Below are positions 8,867-16,848 of a DNA stretch of 64,000 bases, one piece after another. Within the stretch, counting starts at the first letter, position 1; the number at the start of each line of letters is the position of its first letter. The notes under the pieces were generated by a model. The model saw only the letters and a program-made list of their open reading frames with translations, was not told the origin of the DNA and searched no databases. Source of the DNA: an uncultured Bacteroidales bacterium (GTDB lineage: Bacteria; Bacteroidota; Bacteroidia; Bacteroidales; UBA932); the NCBI GenBank assembly GCA_944323345.1, contig CALUSC010000003.1, forward strand, positions 1 to 64,000. Reading direction: 5' to 3'. The translations under genes were made by a program, and so were the position numbers.

Positions 8867-9904
8867 ATGGAAATATATAACATACTAATCGGAATCTTAT
8901 TATTTTTTTGTTTGCTCTCAGTTATAAAACCTAAAAATAATCTTATTCTTATAATCACAACAGTTGCTTTGATTTGCATAGCATCTTTAAAAAGTATAAG
9001 TGTCGGGACTGATTCATGGAATTACTTTAATTATTTTACACGAATCGATGAACTATATGATGAACCTGTATTTATAGGGGTGCAGCGAGGATGGTATTTT
9101 TTTAATAGATTTTTTCATGATTTATTTAATTATGATATATTTTTATTCGTTTGTTATGGGATAATGATCGCTGGTTTTAGCTCATATATCGCTAAGAATT
9201 CAAAAAATTATGCCTTTTCCATGTTGCTATTTGTATTAATGTACTTCTTCTGTTCTTCATTGAATATCATGAGACAGTACATTGCTATAGGAATAGTCTA
9301 TTATGCATTAAATTTTTTAGAGAAAGATGTGAAGATATATTTTATACTTGTTTTATTGGCATCTTTATTCCATTTTTCGGCATTAATTTGTTTGCTGTTT
9401 ATTTTTTTACCTAAATTAAATATAACTAAGAGTTGGATTCCTGTCATTATTATTGTTGGCAGTTATATTATAGGCTTTTTCTTTTCTGAAACTTTATTTA
9501 GGTTCGTAAATATTTTGCAAATATTTTCAAATTCTTTGCGAGATGGTATTGGAGACTATTTTTTAGATTGGGGGGACAGTCGAAATTTATTAACAAATTT
9601 GGCATTAAACATAATGCTGTTATTAACATATTGCTTTTCGAAAGACAGAAATAACAACAATATAAAATTATATTTAATATTTGTCATTTTGAATAATTTA
9701 TTTGGTGCAGCAGGACAAGGGAACAGAATTTTTCTATATCTACAACTTGCTATGATAGTTGCTATCCCAAATACAGTTTATGATATTAAAAATTCTTTAA
9801 TAAGAGTCGGATATGTTATTGTTGCTTTAGTATTTGCGTTTGGAGTCTGGTATTATAGTATATCATCAAATGCGTCTGAAGTTCTTCCTTATATTTTTAG
9901 GTAA
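8867..9904 (+). CDS. EpsG-family membrane protein, probable repeat-unit polymerase (Wzy)
   Basis: 345 residues with ten or more hydrophobic segments. SVGTDSWNYFNYF after the second membrane helix and the SLNIMRQYIAIGIVYYAL stretch are characteristic of the EpsG family, which serves as Wzy-type polymerase in many Bacteroidetes loci. It would join lipid-linked repeat units at the periplasmic face after flipping by the product at 2938-4461. No other polymerase candidate is seen in the locus, which supports the role. Confidence 0.82.
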   Translation: MEIYNILIGILLFFCLLSVIKPKNNLILIITTVALICIASLKSISVGTDSWNYFNYFTRIDELYDEPVFIGVQRGWYFFNRFFHDLFNYDIFLFVCYGIMIAGFSSYIAKNSKNYAFSMLLFVLMYFFCSSLNIMRQYIAIGIVYYALNFLEKDVKIYFILVLLASLFHFSALICLLFIFLPKLNITKSWIPVIIIVGSYIIGFFFSETLFRFVNILQIFSNSLRDGIGDYFLDWGDSRNLLTNLALNIMLLLTYCFSKDRNNNNIKLYLIFVILNNLFGAAGQGNRIFLYLQLAMIVAIPNTVYDIKNSLIRVGYVIVALVFAFGVWYYSISSNASEVLPYIFR

Positions 9905-9918
9905 TATTTATTTTATAT

Positions 9919-10980
9919 ATGAAGATATTAGTTAATACACCGTCAATGAAATTACTCGGAGGTGTTTCAAATCATTATTTAGGTTTACGTGATTATTGGA
10001 CGGCTAAAGTTAGATATAATACAGTCGGAGCCCGTTCAAAAAAGAAAGGAACTGGCATTTATTGGTTGCCGTGGGATTTGCTCAAGTTTGTGTTTCGTCT
10101 TTTTATATTTCGTCCTGATATAGTTTTAATTAATCCATCTTTACGGAAAACTGCTTTAAATCGTGATTTTATCTTTTTAAAAATAGCAAATTTTTTGGGA
10201 TTTAAAGTTATTGTGTTTATTCATGGATTTGATTGGAATTATGCTAAAGTGATTGATCGTCTGTGGGCAGTTCGTAATTTTAACAAAGCTTCAATGATAA
10301 TTGTACTGGCTCAGGCATTTGTCAATGAATTAAAACATTGGGGCGTTACAGTTCCAATCGTTCTGTCGACAACGAAAGTTGATGATAAATTATTGAAAGG
10401 TTACGACCCGATAGCTGAACGGTCAGGTAAAGTAAAAAATATATTATTTCTTGCTCGTGTCGAAAAAGAAAAAGGTATTTATATTACTATAGATACGTTT
10501 CGTTTGTTAAAATCTAAGTATCCGTTTTTGAAGCTTACCATTGTTGGAGATGGAAGTGAGTTGTTAAATGCAAAGACTTATGTTTTAGAAAATGCAATTT
10601 CAGATGTAGAATTTACGGGCCGTTTATTTGGTGAAAAGATTGCAGAGGCGTACAAAAATGCAGATTTATATTCTTTCTTTAGCCATCAAGAAGGAATGCC
10701 GACTTCTGTTTTAGAAGCAATGGCTTTTGGCCTACCTGTTATTACAACGAAAGTCGGAGGTCTACCAGATTTTTTTGAAAATAAAAAAATGGGGTATATT
10801 ACCGATTCTTATAATCCTATAGATTTTGCGAATGAAATGGAACTCTATATCAATGATAAATGTTTGACAAAAAAAGTTTCAGATTATAACGCAAAATATG
10901 CTAAAGAACATTTTATGGCATCAAATGTGAGTCATCAGTTAGAAAATTATTTTAAGTTATTAATAAACTCGCGAAATTGA
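9919..10980 (+). CDS. glycosyltransferase family 4
   Basis: 353 residues, GT-B fold. The N terminus has the LLGGVSNHYLGL acceptor-domain loop. The C-terminal donor domain carries ILFLARVEKEKGIY, LTIVGDGSELL, VEFTGRLFGEKIAEAY and the E-x7-E type segment in HQEGMPTSVLEAMAFGLPV. It is a retaining transferase of the repeat unit; sugar specificity is unknown. It sits 14 bp after the polymerase gene. Confidence 0.88.
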   Translation: MKILVNTPSMKLLGGVSNHYLGLRDYWTAKVRYNTVGARSKKKGTGIYWLPWDLLKFVFRLFIFRPDIVLINPSLRKTALNRDFIFLKIANFLGFKVIVFIHGFDWNYAKVIDRLWAVRNFNKASMIIVLAQAFVNELKHWGVTVPIVLSTTKVDDKLLKGYDPIAERSGKVKNILFLARVEKEKGIYITIDTFRLLKSKYPFLKLTIVGDGSELLNAKTYVLENAISDVEFTGRLFGEKIAEAYKNADLYSFFSHQEGMPTSVLEAMAFGLPVITTKVGGLPDFFENKKMGYITDSYNPIDFANEMELYINDKCLTKKVSDYNAKYAKEHFMASNVSHQLENYFKLLINSRN

Positions 10981-11018
10981 AACTGTAGAATTTTGCAATT
11001 TATATTGTACGAAACGGT

Positions 11019-12170
11019 ATGAGTATGATAGATAAAATAGACCAAATGATAGATGGCGTTGATGCGTGGTTAAAATCAGTCGATTATCATTATATAGAAT
11101 GTAATTATGTCCCAGAATATCTGGATTCAGGAAATGATAGGTTAAATGCTTTTATCAGAACAATATTTAGGTTATTACCATTTGATATAAGAAAATTTGA
11201 TATAGAAAAAGTTCCTTATACACCACAGACGACTGTAGCCTTATTGAAAGCGTATGCCATTGTAAATGATGTTAATGCGATAGCAGAATTATATAATAGA
11301 TCTATAAAATTACGCTCGCAGAAGACAAAATATTTTGCTTTAAAGCAAGGCATAAAAATATCAACTCGTTTGTATGAAAACACAACAGAAGATCCAACTC
11401 CATTAAATACTGTTTGGTTTGGACAATTTCTCTTAGACGAGAATAGCGGAATGATTTCGTCTTTAGAAAAAAAACAGATTTTATTATCAATTACAAAATA
11501 TCTTATATATGAATTAGGATACGTAGATCATCATGATAAAGGAATTTATTTTTATTATGGTCCTACTTTGAAAAAAGAGATATACAATGCCAGTGCTATT
11601 ATTAGTGCATTTTTGATCAAAGTCGGAAATTTATATAATGATAAAGACTTAATTAATATAGGTCAAAGAGGTATAAAATTTATTGTGAATAAACAGAATA
11701 ATGATGGGAGCTGGTTTTATGCAGGTTCTCCTGAAAGACCGACGATTGATTGTTTTCATCAAAGTTATATTTTACAAGCATTATTTTCTGTTCAGGAGGA
11801 TTTAGATTTTGATATTGAAGCAACTTTGAAGTCTGGAGTATCGTTTTATAAAAATATGTTCGTTGTTAAGAATCGGTATTTGCAGCCCATTCGTTATGAT
11901 AAACGGTATACACCTCGAAATACATGGCTATTTGTTGACGTTGACGGTAGAGATGTAGCGGAAGCTTTAGTATTATTTTCTAAGTATCTAGATGATATTG
12001 ATACAATAAATTCCTTGATTAATTATTTATATGACGAGTTTTATATAAAGGATAAAGGATATTTTTATCCAGAAAAATTCATTTATGGTAAGAATAGAAT
12101 ACCCTATGCTGAATTTCAAGCATGGTTTTTATATTCATTATATGTAGTTAAGAAGCACTTTTTATTATGA
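11019..12170 (+). CDS. VpsJ-like alpha/alpha-toroid protein of polysaccharide loci
   Basis: 383 residues, no signal peptide or membrane helix. The segment NNDGSWFYAGSPERPTIDCF followed by HQSYILQALF matches the DGSW-Y ... D-FHTG-x-L pattern of helical-toroid proteins annotated as VpsJ or, misleadingly, delta-aminolevulinate dehydratase in capsule clusters. The fold resembles six-hairpin glycosidases and terpene cyclases. Function is not established; I infer a soluble enzyme acting on the polysaccharide or its precursor. Its stop overlaps the next start (ATGA), implying translational coupling with the phase-variable transferase. I did not recognise catalytic residues with certainty. Confidence 0.6.
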   Translation: MSMIDKIDQMIDGVDAWLKSVDYHYIECNYVPEYLDSGNDRLNAFIRTIFRLLPFDIRKFDIEKVPYTPQTTVALLKAYAIVNDVNAIAELYNRSIKLRSQKTKYFALKQGIKISTRLYENTTEDPTPLNTVWFGQFLLDENSGMISSLEKKQILLSITKYLIYELGYVDHHDKGIYFYYGPTLKKEIYNASAIISAFLIKVGNLYNDKDLINIGQRGIKFIVNKQNNDGSWFYAGSPERPTIDCFHQSYILQALFSVQEDLDFDIEATLKSGVSFYKNMFVVKNRYLQPIRYDKRYTPRNTWLFVDVDGRDVAEALVLFSKYLDDIDTINSLINYLYDEFYIKDKGYFYPEKFIYGKNRIPYAEFQAWFLYSLYVVKKHFLL

Positions 12171-13202
12171 AGATAATATCTGTATATCCAAATTTTGCAA
12201 ATAGGGGAGGCGCGCAAGATGTAGTTATACAATTGGCTAAAGCATTAAATGATTCTAATGAAAGTCCCATAATTATGACTAATACTCCGATAGAACAGGT
12301 ATTTTCCGAATATCGAGATGGCATTACTTTTATACCTTTTAGTTTGAAAAATATTTTTTTATTCTCTGGAGACAAAGTAATATTTATGTCGCATAGTCGA
12401 AAAACCACATCCCAATTAGTTATTCTAAATAAATTGATAAGAAAACTTAAGATTATACATGTCGCGCACAGTACTTTTAATTCATTGAAATATTTGTCTT
12501 TCTTTCCCAAAAATGTAATAGCTGTTTCAAACGGAGTTAAAGATAATCTTATAGATTATTTTAACGTGCCAGAAAAAAATATAACTGTAATATATAATGG
12601 GATAAAAGATCTCAGGCAAATTAATTCAAAAATTAGTACAAACAACAATTCAGTAACAGATGACTCGTCAACCGGAGGGGGGGGGGGAGATAATTAATAT
12701 ATTGTTCGCTGGGAGGATTTCTGCGGTAAAACAGCAAGTCGCTTTTGTAAAATACACAAAAAATTACTTGAATGATAATATTCGCGTGTATTTTGTTGGA
12801 GTTGGCCATGATAGTGAAGTTTTGAAAAAAGAGATAGGGCAATCGAGACAATATATTTATTTAGGATATAGAAAAGTTTCGGATATAATAGCGGAGTTTG
12901 ATTATGTTTGTCTTTTTTCAAAGAATGAAGGTTTTGGCCTTACTTTGATAGAAGGTTGTGCAAACGGAAAGCCTCTTATTACAAATGATATCCGATCAGT
13001 CTTAGATATCAACGAGGATGGTAAAACAGGTTACGTATTCCATGATTTCAATGGTTTAATCAACGGGATAAACAATCTTCCTTTACGAAATACTGAACAG
13101 TATAAAATACTATCAGAAAATGCACGAAATAAATATGAAAAGTATTTTACAGAAGATCATATGATACAAAATTATCTAAACTATATATCTCATTTTCAGT
13201 AA
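12167..13202 (+). CDS. GT4-type glycosyltransferase, frame-shifted at a G11 tract (phase OFF)
   Basis: Two abutting frames make up one GT-B enzyme. 12167-12697 encodes the acceptor domain (NRGGAQDVVIQLAKALNDS, then AVSNGVKDNLIDYFNVPEKN and VIYNGI) and ends shortly after a glycine run. 12660-13202 encodes the donor domain (ILFAGRISAVKQQ, YIYLGYRKVSDI, LFSKNEGFGLTLIEGCANGK) in the next frame. The shift lies exactly in 11 consecutive G (12677-12687). Ten G, or thirteen, would fuse the halves into a product of about 345 residues with a Gly4 linker between the GT-B domains, where flexibility is tolerated. Upstream it overlaps the VpsJ-like stop by ATGA. As sequenced the gene should not yield a complete enzyme except by slippage. 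Confidence 0.85.
12677..12687 (+). repeat. poly-G tract (G11), out of frame
   Basis: Eleven consecutive G at the domain junction of the GT4 gene. Removing one G would restore a single reading frame, so the sequenced length corresponds to OFF. Confidence 0.92.
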
Positions 13203-13205
13203 ACT

Positions 13206-13733
13206 ATGGGAACAAAAGAAGTGTCTATATTAATTATTGGAAGAGTTTGTAATGTTAAGCAGCAAGTTAAATTGGTTCGAGAAACAAAGACCAAGATTAA
13301 TGATAATGTGAAATTTTATTTTGTAGGGATAGGAGAAGATGTAGACTCGCTGATAAAAGAAATCGGAGATTCAAATCAGTATATCTATTTAGGGTATGCA
13401 AAAGCATCTGATATTATGAGTCAATATGATTATGTCTGCCTTTTTTCTAAGAAAGAAGGTTTGCCATTAACTTTAATAGAAGCATGCATGTTCGGAAAAC
13501 CACTCATTACGAATGATATACCAGCTGCACTTGAAATTAACAGAAGTGAATATACTGGATATGTTTTTCAGGACTTTGCAGAATTAGTGCAAGGGTGTAA
13601 TAAACTTCCATCGAAAGAGTCAGATAAGTATATGTTTCTATCAATGAATGCTCGTAAACAATATGAAGAGAATTTTACAGAAGATATAATGCTCTCAAAG
13701 TATAAAGACTATATTAAACGTCATTTCTTCTAA
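13206..13733 (+). CDS. half-glycosyltransferase: duplicated GT4 donor domain without an acceptor domain
   Basis: 175 residues that align from end to end with the donor domain of the preceding gene. By eye a little over half of residues are identical, including VKQQV, YFVG, QYIYLGY, DYVCLFSK, LTLIE and GKPLITNDI. There is no N-terminal acceptor domain in any frame upstream: the gene starts 3 bp after the previous stop, with its own ATG just before the conserved ILIIGR strand. The catalytic E-x7-E type region is retained but a lone donor domain is not expected to transfer sugar. It could be a remnant of a duplicated transferase, a subunit that pairs with the separate N-domain, or a donor cassette for recombination into the upstream gene. 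Confidence 0.75.
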   Translation: MGTKEVSILIIGRVCNVKQQVKLVRETKTKINDNVKFYFVGIGEDVDSLIKEIGDSNQYIYLGYAKASDIMSQYDYVCLFSKKEGLPLTLIEACMFGKPLITNDIPAALEINRSEYTGYVFQDFAELVQGCNKLPSKESDKYMFLSMNARKQYEENFTEDIMLSKYKDYIKRHFF

Positions 13734-13762
13734 AATAGTATTGCGTCTAAAATTAAGATTAT

Positions 13763-14479
13763 ATGGAACTGATAGAAAAAAATACTGTAGCTATAAATGG
13801 AGTCAATGTTTATCCTTTTCACACATTTGAAGAATTGCTTAAATATGTCTTAGGGAAAAAAGGAATATTAGTTGCTATAAATGCTGAAAAAATTCTTCAT
13901 GCTACTGAGCAAACTCGTTCTATAATCAATAGAAATATAGGATATTGCGATGGTATTGGAGCTGTAATGGCTTTAAAAAAGCATGGCTATAAAGATGTCG
14001 TTAAAATTCCAGGGTGTGAGTTGTGGCTGAAAATTATAAACGCTTTGTATAAAGACGGTAAGAAGTTTTATTTAGTAGGAAGTAAACAAGAAGTTATTGA
14101 TGAAACAGTCAAAAAATTAAAATCAGAATATTCAGGAATTGACATTGTCGGATATAGGAACGGATATATTAAAACTGATGAAGAAAAAGAATTATTAATT
14201 AGAGATATTATAGATAAATCACCGGATGTCGTTTTTGTAGCAATGGGATCCCCTAAACAGGAATTGCTTATGGAGGAAATGTTTGAAAGGCATCAGGCAA
14301 TTTATCAGGGGTTAGGTGGTAGCTTCGATGTATATACCGGGAGAGTAGAACGAGCGCCTAAGTGGTGGATTGAGCATAATTTGGAATTTGCGTACAGGCT
14401 TATAAAACAGCCATCCCGGATTAAACGTCAGATTCAGTTGGTTAATTTTTTATTTTTACTCTATATAGGTCGGTTATGA
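13763..14479 (+). CDS. WecG/TagA/CpsF family glycosyltransferase
   Basis: 238 residues, the full length of the GT26 family. The motifs VAINAEKI, CDGIGAVMALK, PGCELWLKI, FYLVGSKQEVID, VFVAMGSPKQELL and GLGGSFDVYTGRVERAPKWW are all present. Members add ManNAc or ManNAcA to undecaprenyl-PP-GlcNAc at the inner face of the membrane. With wecB and wecC at the other end of the locus this is the most likely user of the UDP-ManNAcA (or UDP-ManNAc) made there. It is the last gene of the capsule run. No phosphoglycosyl initiator is present in the window. Confidence 0.85.
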   Translation: MELIEKNTVAINGVNVYPFHTFEELLKYVLGKKGILVAINAEKILHATEQTRSIINRNIGYCDGIGAVMALKKHGYKDVVKIPGCELWLKIINALYKDGKKFYLVGSKQEVIDETVKKLKSEYSGIDIVGYRNGYIKTDEEKELLIRDIIDKSPDVVFVAMGSPKQELLMEEMFERHQAIYQGLGGSFDVYTGRVERAPKWWIEHNLEFAYRLIKQPSRIKRQIQLVNFLFLLYIGRL

Positions 14480-14573
14480 TTTCATGAGAAGGAGAATAAC
14501 CGCTTAAAATGTGATCTATGAAGTTTGACAAGAAGATGTGTTGAGGGCTCTTTATTGTGTTGACATATAAAAT

Positions 14574-15017
14574 ATGGAGTTGAAAGATCTTATTCCGATA
14601 GTGATTTCGCTAGTCTCGTTTCTGTTTACAGTTTATATGACGATCAAGTATCAGAGTTTGGACGCTAAGCTGAAAAAACTTGAATTGGAGAAACACAAGC
14701 AGGCTGAAGAGGATAGCAGGAAAGCAGATATCGTAGTGTCTGTCATTCCTGGTGTGCGAGAAGCGAATTGTCTGATATTCACAAATAAAGGCTGTTGCGA
14801 GGCGGAAAATATCAGTTTCGGCATACCGTCTGATACTGAAGGCGAGGTATCTTTGAGAATTAAAGATGATTATTTGCCATATCCGAAGTTACTGCATGAT
14901 CAGAGTTTTGAAGTGTATTATTATGATTTTTCCGATAAGCCGCACCATACAGTAGCCATTACGTGGGACGACCAGTTCGGGAAAGGCAGAAGAAAAGAAA
15001 TGGTGGTTGATTTGTAG
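14574..15017 (+). CDS. hypothetical protein with one N-terminal membrane helix
   Basis: 147 residues. Residues about 5-25 form a hydrophobic helix (LIPIVISLVSFLFTVYMTI), followed by a charged, lysine/glutamate-rich coiled-coil stretch to about residue 50 and then a beta-rich domain containing ITWDDQFGKGRRKEMVVDL at the C terminus. I do not recognise a family. Composition is intermediate between the capsule genes and the backbone. A hairpin with a short T-rich tail follows the stop. Confidence 0.6.
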   Translation: MELKDLIPIVISLVSFLFTVYMTIKYQSLDAKLKKLELEKHKQAEEDSRKADIVVSVIPGVREANCLIFTNKGCCEAENISFGIPSDTEGEVSLRIKDDYLPYPKLLHDQSFEVYYYDFSDKPHHTVAITWDDQFGKGRRKEMVVDL

Positions 15018-15034
15018 ATAAACGATGACATTGA

Positions 15035-15060
15035 CAGCCGGGATTGCCCGGCTGCTTTGT
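15035..15060 (+). terminator. hairpin terminator after the 147-aa gene
   Basis: An inverted repeat with stem cagccggg/cccggctg and a four-base loop is followed by ctttgtt. It lies 17 bp after the stop of the gene at 14574-15017. Confidence 0.5.
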
Positions 15061-15084
15061 TGAAAAGGTATTGCGAAGCTGAAT

Positions 15085-15279
15085 ATGAAAGAAAATGGTA
15101 TTGGCCAGCAGGGCCGGCTGAAGGATATGTGGCGGCGTTATGGGGTGAGGGGATTTGCAATATCCCGCTCAAAGGCTGCCCTTATCAAGAATGATATATT
15201 GGATAATAAGGCCGGTGAAATCTCGTTCCAGGACCCGATTTATGCCTATTGGTTGAAGACTGAATATTTTACAAAATAA
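15085..15279 (+). pseudogene. chimeric fragment: GNAT-gene 5' end joined to an ATPase 3' end
   Basis: 64 codons. The first ~24 residues (MKENGIGQQGRLKDMWRRYG then VRGFA) match the N terminus of the GNAT protein encoded from 16849 (MKEKIIGRWNRLKDTYRRYR then FRGFA), and the DNA is also similar. After the shared RGFA the frame continues as SRSKAALIKNDIL ... ISFQDPIYAYWLKTEYF, which looks like the C-terminal tail of a prokaryotic ATP-binding protein (the 'DP.Y.YW.k..Y' end of such families). The product has neither an acetyltransferase nor an ATPase core. I read it as the scar of a deletion or recombination. Confidence 0.55.
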
Positions 15280-15326
15280 ATTTAAATATCAAGTAAGTGA
15301 AAGAACGCCCGGTAAGCATTCCGGAA

Positions 15327-16667
15327 TCACATCCTCTCATGCACAAACTTCTTCAATAAAAAAGTCAGGAAATAAGGGAAAGTATAGAACTTGCCGTTGA
15401 AGCCGATATTCTTATATCCTAACTTGATGCCGTATTTTATATCTGGATATTTATCATCACTTAGCAGCTTGTTCAATGACGCTGTTGCACCATCATTGGC
15501 TTTTACTTCCACAGGAATAAGGGAATCGGCATCGCGCACAAAGAAATCCATTTCAAGAGAAGGCCTGTCGCTGCTATAATAGTAGAGATTATATCCCTGC
15601 TTCACCAACATATCTCCTACTATGTTCTCGTATATAGCTCCTTTGTATGTACCAAGATTTTTATTGGCTCTCAAATCTTCTTGGGCCTCTTCATCGAGAG
15701 ATGCAATGAGTAGACCTGTGTCTTTATAATAAATTTTATAGAGTTTGGCATCATAATTTCCTTTAAGTGGGAGCTCAGGTAGATTCAAACAATAACATAA
15801 ATTTATCACACCTGCATCCGCTAACCATTCTACACACCCGATATAATCTCTGTTCCTTGCATTCTTTGCTATCTTGGTAATTTGAAAACGTTTATTATCT
15901 TTTGCCAGGAAAGTGGAAATATGATTATAGACAGCTTTAACCTTAGTTTTATCCAACCCTTCTACATATTTGGTAATATCCTCTTCATAGTCTTTGAGCA
16001 GTTGTTTCTGAATGCCCAATGTTCCGCTGAAGTTTTTATTCTTAATATATGTATTTACTACCTCCGGCATCCCCCCAATAGTAACATAATCCCGGAAAAG
16101 TTCAAAAAGGACATCCATTTGCAACTCAGCAAGTGGCTTAACGTCCAACATGTGTTGGTAAAGTTCCTCTATAAAATCCTCTGCATATCCCTTAGCCCAC
16201 AGGAACTCTTCGAAATCCATAGAAAACATTTCGTAATCTTCCTTATAACCAACACTATTGGATTCTATCTCTTTGTAACTGATTCCCATCAATGAACCGG
16301 AACAGACTACATCGAACCGTCCGTCGAGTTTAAAGAACTTCAATGATGTGGCACAATTAGGACAGGCTTGCAGTTCATCAAAGAAGAAAATCGTTTCCCC
16401 AGGTATAAACTTCAGTTCAGGATTAAGTAATGAGATGTTTTTAAGGATAGCATCAACTTCAAATCCATCTTCAAAAATATTTTTATACTTTGTTTGTTCT
16501 ACAAAATTAATTTGGATAACATTCTTATAATTCTGATATGCAAACCACTCAATAGAGCGAGTCTTTCCAATCTGACGAGCCCCTTTTATTATAAGAGGTT
16601 TTCTATCGGGATTCTTCTTCCATGCTATTAAATAAGCATCAATCTTTCTCTTAAGCAGTTTATCCAT
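15327..16667 (-). CDS. ATP-binding protein, AAA_14 + DUF4143
   Basis: 446 residues from the ATG at 16667; a TTG nine codons upstream is rejected because it falls on a TAnnTTTG promoter-like box (16692-16699). The N-terminal AAA domain has the Walker A GARQIGKT, the Walker B-like TIFFFDELQACP, and a YVTIGGMPEVV segment. The C-terminal DUF4143 part ends with the nuclease-like EMDFFVRDADSLIPVEVKA (E-x-D ... E-V-K), reminiscent of PD-(D/E)XK folds. Such solitary proteins are common and variable in number in Bacteroidetes genomes; their role is not established, with toxin-antitoxin or defence roles suggested for relatives. It stands alone, between gene fragments, at the boundary of the capsule locus. 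Confidence 0.85.
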   Translation of the reverse strand: MDKLLKRKIDAYLIAWKKNPDRKPLIIKGARQIGKTRSIEWFAYQNYKNVIQINFVEQTKYKNIFEDGFEVDAILKNISLLNPELKFIPGETIFFFDELQACPNCATSLKFFKLDGRFDVVCSGSLMGISYKEIESNSVGYKEDYEMFSMDFEEFLWAKGYAEDFIEELYQHMLDVKPLAELQMDVLFELFRDYVTIGGMPEVVNTYIKNKNFSGTLGIQKQLLKDYEEDITKYVEGLDKTKVKAVYNHISTFLAKDNKRFQITKIAKNARNRDYIGCVEWLADAGVINLCYCLNLPELPLKGNYDAKLYKIYYKDTGLLIASLDEEAQEDLRANKNLGTYKGAIYENIVGDMLVKQGYNLYYYSSDRPSLEMDFFVRDADSLIPVEVKANDGATASLNKLLSDDKYPDIKYGIKLGYKNIGFNGKFYTFPYFLTFLLKKFVHERM

Positions 16668-16691
16668 AATCAACTTCTTCTGTTTCAATTG

Positions 16692-16699
16692 CAAATATA
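16692..16699 (-). promoter_or_regulatory. -7 box (TATATTTG) upstream of the DUF4143 gene
   Basis: Matches the Bacteroidetes TAnnTTTG element and lies 25 bp before the chosen ATG. No TTTG is found at the ideal distance, so only the -7 box is supported. Confidence 0.4.
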
Positions 16700-16848
16700 A
16701 TTGTTTTTCACGTAATCGACACCATAAAACAGAATAATTTCACATTTTTGAGGTTAATTATTATTTATTTTTCACATTATCGCATTGTATTTGGCTTTTC
16801 TCTTATAATTTTGTATTATGCTTTATAAACATTATGTTTGCTATAGTT

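Noticed and set aside
9569..9575. G6 run in the EpsG-type gene
   Set aside because: Too short to be a credible contingency tract.
14472..14506. inverted repeat CGGTTAT/ATAACCG at the end of the capsule locus
   Set aside because: Loop of about 18 bases and no T-run, so not accepted as a terminator.
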